Of a DNA stretch of 7,342 nt, positions 1-6,461 are shown piece after piece (the stretch's first letter is position 1; every line of letters starts with the position of its first letter). Made by a program: the position numbers and the translations under genes. Source of the stretch: Candidatus Omnitrophota bacterium (GTDB lineage: Bacteria; Omnitrophota; Gorgyraeia; Zapsychrales; Fredricksoniimonadaceae). The notes under the pieces were generated by a model. The model was not told the DNA's origin. It saw only the letters and a list, made by a program, of their open reading frames with translations, and ran no database searches. Location of the stretch: positions 1 through 7,342 of the forward strand of contig JAGNTT010000094.1 in the NCBI GenBank assembly GCA_017987425.1. Reading direction: 5' to 3'.

Positions 1-515
1 ACATTCACCGAACATCCCATGTCCGCCAGATAAAAAGAAAACGGAGTGGAGGCGCCTCCGATATCGAGGACTTTCATCCCGCTCTTCACATCGGCATGGG
101 CCAGGACCCAGGTGTCTTCCCAGAGTTTTTTGCGTTCATTGTACGATGTATAGGTGTTCTTGACGAAGGTCCCTGCCGCGGAGCAGTATTGGAGACCGCG
201 AGCGTCCAGTTTTTGTTTAAGCGCCGCGATCTGTTCGCTCACCGCCAGAATGTCCGGACGGTTTAAGTCTTCTTCCATGGCCAGCGCGCAGCGGTTGATA
301 TGAGAATCGGGCGGTCGGAATGAACCGTTGACGGCTTCCTCAAACCTTCCCTCGCCGTCGGGCATAATGCCGGGACAGTTTTTCTTTAATGCTTCGCGTT
401 CTATTTTGCGGATCTGACTTTGACGGAAAAATTTCCTGACCGAGGCGCGCCAGCGGAAACCAAACGGCACGTAGGGGGGGAAGCGGTCGTAGAAGTTTTG
501 TTTGGTGGTAGTCAT
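1..515 (-). CDS. Class I SAM-dependent methyltransferase, N-terminal part (runs off left edge)
   Basis: The minus strand is open from an ATG at 513-515 to the window edge, giving 171 codons without a stop; an in-frame TAA lies directly upstream of this ATG, so no earlier start exists. Residues about 148-170 read KVLDIGGASTPFSFYLADMG, a typical motif I (glycine-rich SAM-binding loop) of Rossmann-fold methyltransferases, with the acid D151 in the expected place after the hydrophobic strand. The 147 residues before it are mostly soluble, charged and unassigned (basic stretch around residues 21-45); such an N-terminal extension probably helps bind the substrate, but I cannot name it. The acid at the end of strand 2 and the rest of the fold lie outside the window. 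No Shine-Dalgarno is visible because a heptamer repeat island begins 3 bp upstream of the start; translation may be weak, leaderless or start further in, for example at the GTG of codon 16. A tract of seven G (474-480, plus strand) falls in codons 12-14. Confidence 0.8.
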   Translation of the reverse strand, partial: MTTTKQNFYDRFPPYVPFGFRWRASVRKFFRQSQIRKIEREALKKNCPGIMPDGEGRFEEAVNGSFRPPDSHINRCALAMEEDLNRPDILAVSEQIAALKQKLDARGLQYCSAAGTFVKNTYTSYNERKKLWEDTWVLAHADVKSGMKVLDIGGASTPFSFYLADMGCSVN

Positions 516-518
516 TTA

Positions 519-588
519 AGTGGTCAGTGGTCAGTGGTCAGTGGTCAGAAAAACTTTGCTGACCCCTGATCCCTGAACGCTGACCACT
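519..588. repeat. Heptanucleotide tandem repeat (AGTGGTC x4) with degenerate inverted copy
   Basis: Positions 519-546 are four perfect copies of AGTGGTC, followed by AG. After a 10-nt spacer (549-558), positions 559-588 hold four CTGANNN heptamers plus CT that match the reverse complement of the left arm at 25 of 30 positions; the outermost nine bases (AGTGGTCAG / CTGACCACT) match perfectly. The island could therefore fold as a long hairpin in RNA or as a cruciform. There is no coding frame of note in it. It resembles the short tandemly repeated repetitive (STRR) heptamers described in cyanobacteria and similar GTGGTCA islands that I recall from environmental bacterial genomes; that likeness is from memory. 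It is not a CRISPR, as there are no spacers. Confidence 0.85.
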
Positions 589-672
589 AGAATACCAAAA
601 AATTTCCAAAGGTCTATACAAAACATTTTTGCCTTCAGTTAGAATATTGCGGTTAGAATAACCCGGGTTGGG

Positions 673-702
673 TTGATCGACTATTAACCGATGCATTATA
701 GA
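673..702 (+). promoter_or_regulatory. Tentative sigma70-type promoter for tag
   Basis: TTGATC (673-678) and TATAGA (697-702) are separated by 18 bp. Transcription would then begin at about 709, practically at the tag ATG (710), so the message would be leaderless or nearly so. This agrees with the lack of a clear Shine-Dalgarno (only AGAG at 700-703). It is a consensus match only, in an AT-rich intergenic region where chance matches are common. Confidence 0.25.
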
Positions 703-709
703 GAAACGC

Positions 710-1300
710 ATGGATCAAAAAACACGCTGCGGATGGAATTCTTTCGAGGATGAGCTCTACAGGATTTATCACGATGAGGAATGGGGCGTTCCGGTTTATG
801 ACGACCGCAAGATTTTCGAATTTCTCGTCCTGGAATCCGCGCAGGCGGGTTTGAGCTGGTCGACCGTTCTTCGCAAACGCGAGAATTACCGCAAGGCCTT
901 CGCGGGATTCGATCCGGTCAAAGTGGCCGCCTTCAATGACCGGCACGTCGAGATTCTGCTCGGGGACGCGGGGATCATCCGCAACCGCCTGAAGATCGTT
1001 GCCGCCATCAACAACGCGCAGCGTTTTCTGGAAATAAAGAAGGAATTTGGTCAGTTTTCCAAATACATCTGGGGTTTTGTGGGCGGCAAACCGATCCAGA
1101 ACCGCTGGACGACAATCAAGCAGCTTCCGGTCATAACTCCCGAAGCGGAAGCACTCGCCAAGGACCTTAAAGTCCGCGGTTTCAAATTTCTGGGACCGAC
1201 GGTCATCTATGCCCACATGCAGGCAACCGGAATGGTCAATGATCACACGGTGGAATGTTTCCGTCATAAACAGGTTTCCAAAATGAAAGATCCCGGTTAA
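710..1300 (+). CDS. tag: DNA-3-methyladenine glycosylase I
   Basis: This 196-aa cytoplasmic base-excision repair enzyme removes 3-methyladenine from alkylated DNA and leaves an abasic site. The sequence follows E. coli Tag almost end to end: RCGW at residues 6-9, YHDEEWGVP at 20-28, ESAQAGLSW at 42-50, the KRENYR stretch at 56-61, FDPVKVA at 67-73, DAGIIRNRLKI at 86-96, RGFKFLGPT at 156-164 and NDHTVEC at 177-183. The zinc-binding set of the family (Cys4, His17, His175, Cys179 in E. coli) is present as C7, H21, H179 and C183, and the pocket glutamate (E38 in E. coli) is E42, so the enzyme should be active. Length is normal for the family (about 190 aa). The start is the first ATG in frame; a clear Shine-Dalgarno is lacking. 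It is the first gene of the plus-strand run, 18 bp before a glycosyltransferase gene with which it has no obvious functional link. Nothing like an ada or alkylation-response operator was recognised upstream. Confidence 0.96.
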   Translation: MDQKTRCGWNSFEDELYRIYHDEEWGVPVYDDRKIFEFLVLESAQAGLSWSTVLRKRENYRKAFAGFDPVKVAAFNDRHVEILLGDAGIIRNRLKIVAAINNAQRFLEIKKEFGQFSKYIWGFVGGKPIQNRWTTIKQLPVITPEAEALAKDLKVRGFKFLGPTVIYAHMQATGMVNDHTVECFRHKQVSKMKDPG

Positions 1301-1318
1301 ACCTGCGGATTTCTTTCT

Positions 1319-3583
1319 ATGAATTCCGTCCGATTATCCACTTCATTCATCCCAAAAATTTGCATCCTCATCTTTGCCGCCGTTCTTCTTTATGCTCAAA
1401 CTTTGAATGATCCGTTCCATTTCGATGATGCGGTCACCATTGTCACCAATCAGGCGGTCCATCATCTGCCCGACTTGTCTTCCACAATCCGCGGGCTTCT
1501 GGAATTTCAGCCGTCGCGCTTTGTGACGAACTTCACGTTTGCCATAAACTATTTCATCGGCCGGCTGGATGTGACGGGCTATCACGCGGTCAATATTCTG
1601 ATTCATCTCGGAGTGGCGTTTCTCGTCTGGTGGTTCGGCGAATTGCTGGTGCGGTTGACGGGGAGGAAGGAAGGCAACGACAATCGCTCCACTAAAAACA
1701 AGAAAAAGAAAACGCAAGAGCCTGTGCAGGTGAACGCGGCTCAAGCATCGCCGATCCCTTTTCTGGCCGCGCTTGTTTTTCTGGTCCATCCGGTGAATAC
1801 CGAAGCGGTTTCTTACATCAGCCAGCGCAGCGAGCAGCTGGCGGCTTTGTTCTATCTGGCCGCGGTGTGTTTATATATTCAAGGAAGGATGCTTGAGGGA
1901 AATCCCCGGCTGTTTTTCGCGGGCGCGGTGATCTGCGGTCTTTTGGGAAGTTTCAGTAAAGAGACGGCGGTGACGCTTCCGCTGATGATCATTGTCGTCG
2001 AACTTTTCTTCTTTGGCGGCGGAACCAAAGAAAACATCCGGCACCGTCGGACTTTGTTCGGATCGCTTATCATTGCCTTTGTTCTGCTCATACCGGCGGC
2101 ATTCAAATTTGATTACGCGGGCAGACTTTTCTCGCCGCATCTGTCTCAGTCCCATCTCGGGGATGTGCTGACTCTGCCGACCTATCTTTTAACACAGCTG
2201 AATGTATGGGTTGATTTCTTAAGACTCGCATTTGTTCCTATCGGGCTCAATCTGGATCACGATTATCCGATGGCACATACGCTGCTGGAATTTCCGACGT
2301 TGGCCAGTTTTGGGGTTTTGGCGGCGCTCTTGGCGGCGGCGTTTCGTTTAAGGCGCAGTCATCCGATGGTATCGTTCGCGATCATCTGGTTCTTTGTCAC
2401 GCTTGCTTCTAATCTCGTACCGAGGGCGCATGTGATCTTTGAACATAAATTGTATCTGGTCCTCACGGGAATGCTGCCGGCGCTGTGTTTGGGTGTAAGC
2501 GCGCTCGTCAAAGACCGGCGGGCCGTTGTTTTCGTGCTGTTCGTCATAATTTTGATCTTGGGGACGCTCACGTTTTTCAGAAACCGCGTGTGGGCCAGCG
2601 AGGTTTCGTTGTGGGAAGATGTGATCAGGAAATCGCCGAACAAGGCGAGAGTGCATTTGAGTCTGGGAACCGCCTATGCCGCCGAAGGCCGGTATGAAGA
2701 AGCTCTGAAATATCTCACCAGCGCCATCGGCATGATGGCCGATCCTTACCGAGCCTACAGCACCCGCGGTGCGGTCTATGCCAAGATGGGGCGTGATGAT
2801 TTAGCTCTCGAAGATTTTAACAAGGCAACCGCGGCAGCGCCGCAGTTCACGGAAGGTTATGTCCGACGGGCCGAGGCTTTGGCGCGAGGCAAAGCCTACA
2901 CACTCGCGCTCGAGGAATTCAACAAAGCTATCGCGACCGATCCCCATGACGCTTCCGCTTACAAAATGCGCGGGCGTCTGTACGATGCCATGCGTCAGTA
3001 CGGTCAGGCATTCGCGGATTATAATAAAGCCCTCGGCATCGATCCCGGTGACGCTCAGGCGCTCGCCTGGCGCGGATATCTGCACGCTATCGCCGGACGC
3101 ATCGATGAGGCGTTGGCAGATTTCAACAAAGCGATACGCATCGACCCCGGATTTGCCGACGCCTATGTTTACCGCGGCATGTATTATAAGGAACGTAAAG
3201 ATTACCGTCGGGCGTTTGCGGAATTGGACAAGGCGGTTGCTTTAAGCCCGAAGTCTTCGCTGGCGCATTATCAGCGGGCCGGCATCTGGTTTGACGTCGG
3301 AAATCTGGATAAGTCCGCCGTCGATTTGGACCGCGCGATCGCTCTTGATCCCGGTTTCGATCTGCCGTATGCTTTACGCGGCATCATCCATGCCCGTCGT
3401 AAAGAATATGACGAAGCCATGAGAGATTTTAACAAGGCGATCGAGATCGATCCGCAGTCGGGAAGCCATCATTTCAACCGGAGTAAGCTTTATAGGGAAA
3501 CAGGCAATGCCGCACAGATGATCATGGACGCCCGCGCGGCGAAAAGTCTGGGCTTTGCGGTCCCGCAAGAGTATCTGCAATAA
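1319..3583 (+). CDS. TMTC-like GT-C family glycosyltransferase with C-terminal TPR domain
   Basis: This is a 754-aa integral membrane protein. Residues 1-420 hold about eleven hydrophobic segments (clear ones near 13-29, 90-112, 172-188, 215-233, 245-262, 325-343, 350-367, 376-396 and 401-420); residues 443-748 are nine TPRs. The first extramembrane loop carries FHFDDAV (33-39), matching the acidic catalytic site of GT-C enzymes. LVHPVNTEAVSYISQR (155-170), SKETAVTLP (213-221) and NLDHDYP (311-317) match signature stretches of TMTC-like proteins, as does WxxExSLWEDVIRKSPNKAR just before the TPRs. A lysine-rich loop (114-134) between helices 1-2 and the next pair fits a cytoplasmic side and puts the FDD loop and probably the TPRs in the periplasm. 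Eukaryotic TMTCs O-mannosylate cadherins; the substrate of bacterial relatives is mostly unknown, with polyprenyl-phosphate sugar as the likely donor. ATG 1319 lies 18 bp after tag and lacks a good Shine-Dalgarno, so translation may depend on coupling. It is followed after 22 bp by a second GT-C gene. Confidence 0.87.
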   Translation: MNSVRLSTSFIPKICILIFAAVLLYAQTLNDPFHFDDAVTIVTNQAVHHLPDLSSTIRGLLEFQPSRFVTNFTFAINYFIGRLDVTGYHAVNILIHLGVAFLVWWFGELLVRLTGRKEGNDNRSTKNKKKKTQEPVQVNAAQASPIPFLAALVFLVHPVNTEAVSYISQRSEQLAALFYLAAVCLYIQGRMLEGNPRLFFAGAVICGLLGSFSKETAVTLPLMIIVVELFFFGGGTKENIRHRRTLFGSLIIAFVLLIPAAFKFDYAGRLFSPHLSQSHLGDVLTLPTYLLTQLNVWVDFLRLAFVPIGLNLDHDYPMAHTLLEFPTLASFGVLAALLAAAFRLRRSHPMVSFAIIWFFVTLASNLVPRAHVIFEHKLYLVLTGMLPALCLGVSALVKDRRAVVFVLFVIILILGTLTFFRNRVWASEVSLWEDVIRKSPNKARVHLSLGTAYAAEGRYEEALKYLTSAIGMMADPYRAYSTRGAVYAKMGRDDLALEDFNKATAAAPQFTEGYVRRAEALARGKAYTLALEEFNKAIATDPHDASAYKMRGRLYDAMRQYGQAFADYNKALGIDPGDAQALAWRGYLHAIAGRIDEALADFNKAIRIDPGFADAYVYRGMYYKERKDYRRAFAELDKAVALSPKSSLAHYQRAGIWFDVGNLDKSAVDLDRAIALDPGFDLPYALRGIIHARRKEYDEAMRDFNKAIEIDPQSGSHHFNRSKLYRETGNAAQMIMDARAAKSLGFAVPQEYLQ
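2645..3562 (+). repeat. Nine uninterrupted 34-codon TPR units
   Basis: Residues 443-748 of the TMTC-like protein divide into nine consecutive 34-residue tetratricopeptide units with no insertion or gap (306 residues, 102-bp period). Helix B endings such as DFNKAIRIDP, EFNKAIATDP, DYNKALGIDP, DLDRAIALDP and DFNKAIEIDP recur at the same phase. The first unit (443-476) and the last (715-748) are the most divergent, as expected for capping repeats. Such an array forms a superhelical groove that binds peptides or partner proteins. The inner units are similar enough in DNA to suggest growth by internal duplication, although codon choice has drifted. Confidence 0.9.
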
Positions 3584-3593
3584 TCTTCCCGAT

Positions 3594-3600
3594 GAGAAGA
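3594..3600 (+). promoter_or_regulatory. Ribosome binding site deciding the start of the second glycosyltransferase
   Basis: GAGAAGA at 3594-3600 lies 5 bp before ATG 3606. The alternatives lack such a site: the TTG at 3555 lies inside the previous gene, and the ATG at 3630 is preceded by CGATCAGAT. This supports 3606 as the start. Confidence 0.5.
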
Positions 3601-3605
3601 TTTTG

Positions 3606-5135
3606 ATGTTTAATACACTACGATCAGATATGAAATCAAATAATAAGATCACATTGCAAACATTCTACCGGCTGTTTTTCTGGGGCCTTCTGGCCGTGGC
3701 GGTATTTTTGCGCCTTCCATTCGCGTCCGTCGAGCGCTTATGGCCCGACGAGGCGCTTTATGCCTGGAACGCACTGCGGATTTTCCAGCATCCCGAACTA
3801 ATTTTTTCCAGAGAGATCACCGATTTTCATCCGCCGTTATTTTCCATCTTGTTAAGTTTCTGGCATTGGGTGCTTCCGCCTCTTAAGGCCTGCCACGCAA
3901 TGATGTTTTTTATGAATATCACGGGACTTATCGCGATCTATTCTCTGGGCAAGAAAATCCAGGGAGAATTCTTAGGATGTCTTGCGGCATTGATGCTCGG
4001 GTTCAATCTTCTGTATTTTACGGTGTTCAATTATATTTTGATCGACAGCGTCCTGGCGGTCGTCATGATCGTATTCTTTCAGATCTTAAGTTCCGCTTCA
4101 CAGCCGAAGATTACGCGCGCGGATTTCTATTTGGGGTTGATCACGTCGGCCGTTATTCTTCTCAAATGGTCGGGCGGGCTTGTTTTACCTTTGATCGTTC
4201 TTTATTATTGGATGGCCTTTCCTCGATGGACATTGCGCGAGCGAGCGGTTAAAGCTGCGGTTCCTCTCATTTTCGGGGTCATCACCGTCGGATTTCTGCT
4301 CTGGCGCAACTTTCTTATTTTCGGAACTTGGATTCCTCAGGTTTTTACGATGACGAATGACGCGTACAGCGCGCCGTTCATTTATTACGTGAGAGTGCTT
4401 CTGGTCAATCTGGTTAACCGTCCGTTCGTGCCGTTTTTATTGTTCGGACTGTGGATGGTGTTCAAGAATAGAAATCCGCACCAGCAGGTCCACGGGCTCT
4501 GGGTGGTCTTATCGCTCAGTGCGATATCTTTGATGTCGAACAAGGACATGCGTTTTCTTCTGCCGGTGATTCCGAGTGTTGTTGTACTTATCGGGATCGC
4601 GGCCGATGCGTTATGCCGTCAGCTGGAAAAGCGTGCATCGGAGAACATTGTGAGGCCGGTGTTCCTGGTTGTGACGTTTGGCTTTCTTTTGGCATTCAGC
4701 TATCCTAAAGTTTATAATGATGCGGTTCGTCAGGGGCATTCATACACCGGATACCGAGAGGCGAGTGCTTATATTAAGGAAGAACTTGTGCGTTCGCCTG
4801 AAGCTGTGATCCTCGCCGGTTCGCCGCGCATGATCCGTTACTACACCGGCATCAATTTTAAGGAATTCGGCGGTAGTATTGTTCCCATACCTAAGAGTGA
4901 AGAGGAATTTAAACAGATGATAGCTTCAACATCCGGTCCGATTTTATTGGAAGTCGATTTGTGGGAGGGAATGCAGCCGAAATGGATCTATCCTTTGCGG
5001 GCACAGAACGTCGAGCTTCTCAAAACTTACGGCTTTGAACTGGAACGGATGGTCCGTGTCAATATTTCAGGTACGCCGGAGGGGGCCGACAAAGCGGCGG
5101 TGTGGTGTTTCCGTCGTCCGGTGTCGAACCCGTGA
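3606..5135 (+). CDS. ArnT/PMT-type (GT-C, glycosyltransferase 39-like) membrane glycosyltransferase
   Basis: This 509-aa integral membrane protein should transfer a sugar from a polyprenyl-phosphate donor on the periplasmic face of the inner membrane; acceptor and sugar cannot be read from sequence. After a short basic N-terminus, helix 1 (about residues 22-38) leads to WPDEALYAWNA (46-56), the first-loop acidic motif of the PMT_2 family, and then to HPPLFS (75-80), the other family hallmark. About ten further hydrophobic segments follow (for example 98-115, 122-160, 173-203, 216-240, 258-285, 296-311, 317-335 and 350-367). KDMRFLLPVIPS (313-324) matches the R-Y/F-LLP motif found in many family members. 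The tail (370-509) is soluble, with an alpha/beta look (EAVILAG, GPILLEVD), and is presumably periplasmic. Start 3606 is chosen for its Shine-Dalgarno and because it clears the preceding gene by 22 bp. The pairing with the TMTC-like gene upstream suggests joint work on one envelope glycan or on glycoproteins, which is inference. Confidence 0.86.
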   Translation: MFNTLRSDMKSNNKITLQTFYRLFFWGLLAVAVFLRLPFASVERLWPDEALYAWNALRIFQHPELIFSREITDFHPPLFSILLSFWHWVLPPLKACHAMMFFMNITGLIAIYSLGKKIQGEFLGCLAALMLGFNLLYFTVFNYILIDSVLAVVMIVFFQILSSASQPKITRADFYLGLITSAVILLKWSGGLVLPLIVLYYWMAFPRWTLRERAVKAAVPLIFGVITVGFLLWRNFLIFGTWIPQVFTMTNDAYSAPFIYYVRVLLVNLVNRPFVPFLLFGLWMVFKNRNPHQQVHGLWVVLSLSAISLMSNKDMRFLLPVIPSVVVLIGIAADALCRQLEKRASENIVRPVFLVVTFGFLLAFSYPKVYNDAVRQGHSYTGYREASAYIKEELVRSPEAVILAGSPRMIRYYTGINFKEFGGSIVPIPKSEEEFKQMIASTSGPILLEVDLWEGMQPKWIYPLRAQNVELLKTYGFELERMVRVNISGTPEGADKAAVWCFRRPVSNP

Positions 5136-5164
5136 GGTTTAATGATTAACGCAGTGAGGTCTCT

Positions 5165-5740
5165 ATGAAAAAGATTTCGGAAAAGATGGTGTACGAAGGC
5201 CAGTGGCTTTCGGTGTACGAAAGTGTTTATGAAACAAAAAAGGGCGAGGAGATCACCTGGGAAAGCATCCGCCGCAAGAAATCGGCGACCGGCGTCGTGG
5301 CTCTGGCCCAGCTTGTGCCGTCGAAGAAATTTGTTTTGATCAAGCAGTTCCGTCCCGCTGCGCAGGGGTATGTGCTCGGTCTTCCGGCGGGGCTGGCGTT
5401 CGGCGATCCCGCTCATGCGCTTGTCGAACTGAAAGAGGAAACGGGATACACGGGTAAAATCGTCGGCGTCTCGCCGGTGCTCAAGACCGGATCGACGATC
5501 ACGAATGAAAACGGCCTGATTGTTTCGATTGAAGTCGATGAAAAGGATCCGCTGAATCAGAATCCCGAGCAGGAACTGGAACCGGGTGAGGATATCGAAG
5601 TCTGCCTCGTGACGCGCGAAGGCGCGGTCGAATTCATTCTGTCCGAACAGGCCAATGGCACGCATATTTCCTCGTCGCTGTGGTATATGTTCGGCCTCGC
5701 GCTCAATAGACCTGAATGGAAAGATCCCAATGTCGCTTGA
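5165..5740 (+). CDS. Nudix hydrolase, ADP-ribose/nucleotide-sugar pyrophosphatase-like, with atypical Nudix box
   Basis: This 191-aa cytoplasmic protein resembles the NudF/NUDT5 group, which splits ADP-ribose and related nucleoside diphosphate sugars into AMP (or NMP) and a sugar phosphate. Residues 1-35 form the usual N-terminal strands of this group, VVALAQLVPSKKFVLIKQFR (44-63) is the central sheet with the conserved QFRP, LPAGL (73-77) opens the Nudix loop, and ELKEETGY (88-95) closes it. SPVLKTGSTITNE and GEDIEV (141-146) match the segments that hold the acidic loop in NUDT5. The canonical box GX5EX7REUXEEXGU is not intact: between G76 and E88 it is three residues short, the arginine position is V87 and the first glutamate is lost or replaced by D81, while E88, E91 and E92 (metal ligands) remain. 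Activity may be changed or lost. GAGGT (5156-5160) sits 4 bp before the ATG. The gene follows the GT-C gene by 29 bp and overlaps ylxP by 11 bp. Confidence 0.85.
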   Translation: MKKISEKMVYEGQWLSVYESVYETKKGEEITWESIRRKKSATGVVALAQLVPSKKFVLIKQFRPAAQGYVLGLPAGLAFGDPAHALVELKEETGYTGKIVGVSPVLKTGSTITNENGLIVSIEVDEKDPLNQNPEQELEPGEDIEVCLVTREGAVEFILSEQANGTHISSSLWYMFGLALNRPEWKDPNVA

Positions 5741-6029
5741 TGTGACATCACATATCGGTCTGCTGACGGTTGTGATCTTCATTCCGCAATCGCAGTCGCT
5801 TAAAGACAAGCGTCATTCGATCCGCAGCATCAAGGACAAGGCCGCAGCCAATTTCAATGTCTCGGTCGCCGAGCTGGGCGAGCTGGACAAATGGCAGACG
5901 GCGACCCTCGGATTTGTGGCGATAGGGAATGACAACCGTTATGTCGACGGCATATTACAGAAAATCCTCGTTATGATCGAATCTTATCCGGAGCTTGTTA
6001 TCACCGAGAAGTGTCTGGAGTTTATTTAA
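5730..6029 (+). CDS. ylxP: YlxP/DUF503 family protein
   Basis: The 99-aa protein matches DUF503 over nearly its full length. It has a hydrophobic first strand (GLLTVVIFIP), SQSLKDKRHSIRSIKDKA (the family's SLKxKR signature), FNVSVAELGELDKWQTATLGFVAI with the conserved FNVSVAE and W-Q-x-A-T-LG, GND, and a closing ITEKCLEFI strand. The family is a small ferredoxin-like alpha/beta protein, conserved in many bacteria, of uncertain biochemical role. In Bacillus subtilis ylxP sits in the nusA-infB-rbfA operon, which suggests a link to ribosome maturation or RNA. Here the neighbours are a Nudix gene and an unknown exported protein, so that context is missing. Start 5730 is chosen because GGAAAG (5718-5723) is spaced correctly before it and the family's first strand then begins close to the N-terminus; the longer frame from 5655 would add 25 unrelated residues read from inside the Nudix gene. 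The overlap with the Nudix stop (ATG 5730, TGA 5738-5740) suggests translational coupling. Confidence 0.88.
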   Translation: MSLDVTSHIGLLTVVIFIPQSQSLKDKRHSIRSIKDKAAANFNVSVAELGELDKWQTATLGFVAIGNDNRYVDGILQKILVMIESYPELVITEKCLEFI

Positions 6030-6047
6030 TAGCCGGGGAAGATTCCT

Positions 6048-6449
6048 ATGAGAGTTCAAACCATTTTGATCGTCATGTGTTTGACGACGGCTTCTCCGCT
6101 TGTGCAAGCGGATAGAATTATTGTCGGGCCTAACCTGACATCGTTTTATGATATCTACCTGCCGAGGACGCGGGAGGAAATTTACAGTTCGTATTTTACG
6201 CTGGTTGAAAAACGCAACGGGATTTCAAAACTCGAAGCTAGGCTGATCGCGCAGTTTGAAGTGGCTGCGCAGGACAAGGATCACGGTTACCAAATCGGCA
6301 AGCCCAGGGTCACGGAAGAAGACGGGAAGTGGGCGGTGCGGTTTCCATCCTCATTCTCTATTAATGACCGTAAAAAGCAGCCCGACATTTTAGTCCTCAT
6401 CGATCAAGAAAACGGCAATGTCCTGTCTCTGGGAAAAGAGCAAGAATAA
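6048..6449 (+). CDS. Small exported protein of unknown function
   Basis: The 133-aa product starts with a signal peptide: basic R2, hydrophobic core at residues 6-19 and a likely signal peptidase I site after V-Q-A (residue 21). Cys11 is too early and lacks a lipobox, so it is not a lipoprotein. The mature part of about 112 residues has no membrane segment or cysteine. Its layout is one helix (about 58-75, ISKLEARLIAQFEVAAQ), then K-PRVTEEDGKWAVRFPS and a final strand DILVLIDQENGNVLSL. This helix, W-V strand and ID-x-x-x-GNVL order reminds me of PepSY-like or NTF2-like small periplasmic domains, but I cannot assign a family. GGGGAA (6035-6040) is a good Shine-Dalgarno 7 bp before the ATG. It lies 18 bp after ylxP. 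Its TAA stop (6447-6449) is directly followed, in the same frame, by the open frame of the next gene. Confidence 0.7.
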   Translation: MRVQTILIVMCLTTASPLVQADRIIVGPNLTSFYDIYLPRTREEIYSSYFTLVEKRNGISKLEARLIAQFEVAAQDKDHGYQIGKPRVTEEDGKWAVRFPSSFSINDRKKQPDILVLIDQENGNVLSLGKEQE

Positions 6450-6461
6450 GAAGGCCTTATC
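6448..6461 (+). promoter_or_regulatory. Shine-Dalgarno AAGAAGG before a non-AUG codon (ATC)
   Basis: AAGAAGG at 6448-6454 overlaps the stop codon of the exported-protein gene and lies 4 bp before an in-frame ATC at 6459-6461. This is the best-placed ribosome site for the following membrane gene, yet no ATG, GTG or TTG stands next to it. Either ATC acts as a rare start, as AUU does in infC, or the true start was lost by a mutation or base error. Confidence 0.35.

Noticed and set aside
519..548. CRISPR-like array
   Set aside because: The heptamers are directly tandem with no spacers, and no cas gene is visible.
653..1267. 204-codon minus-strand open frame
   Set aside because: It lies opposite tag, whose product matches its family with all zinc ligands; the antisense product resembles nothing known to me.
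3555..3605. Upstream TTG start for the second glycosyltransferase
   Set aside because: It would overlap the TMTC-like gene by 29 bp and add 17 residues unlike the family; ATG 3606 has a proper Shine-Dalgarno.
5132..5160. Direct repeat GTGAGGT at 5132-5138 and 5154-5160
   Set aside because: Seven bases, with one copy being the stop-codon region and the other the Shine-Dalgarno; best explained by chance.
5655..5729. Upstream ATG start for ylxP
   Set aside because: It would add 25 residues read inside the Nudix gene; DUF503 proteins start just before the first strand, as from 5730.
5027..5809. 260-codon minus-strand open frame
   Set aside because: It is antisense to the Nudix gene and the ends of its neighbours; the product is rich in R, H and F without domain features, as expected for a shadow frame.
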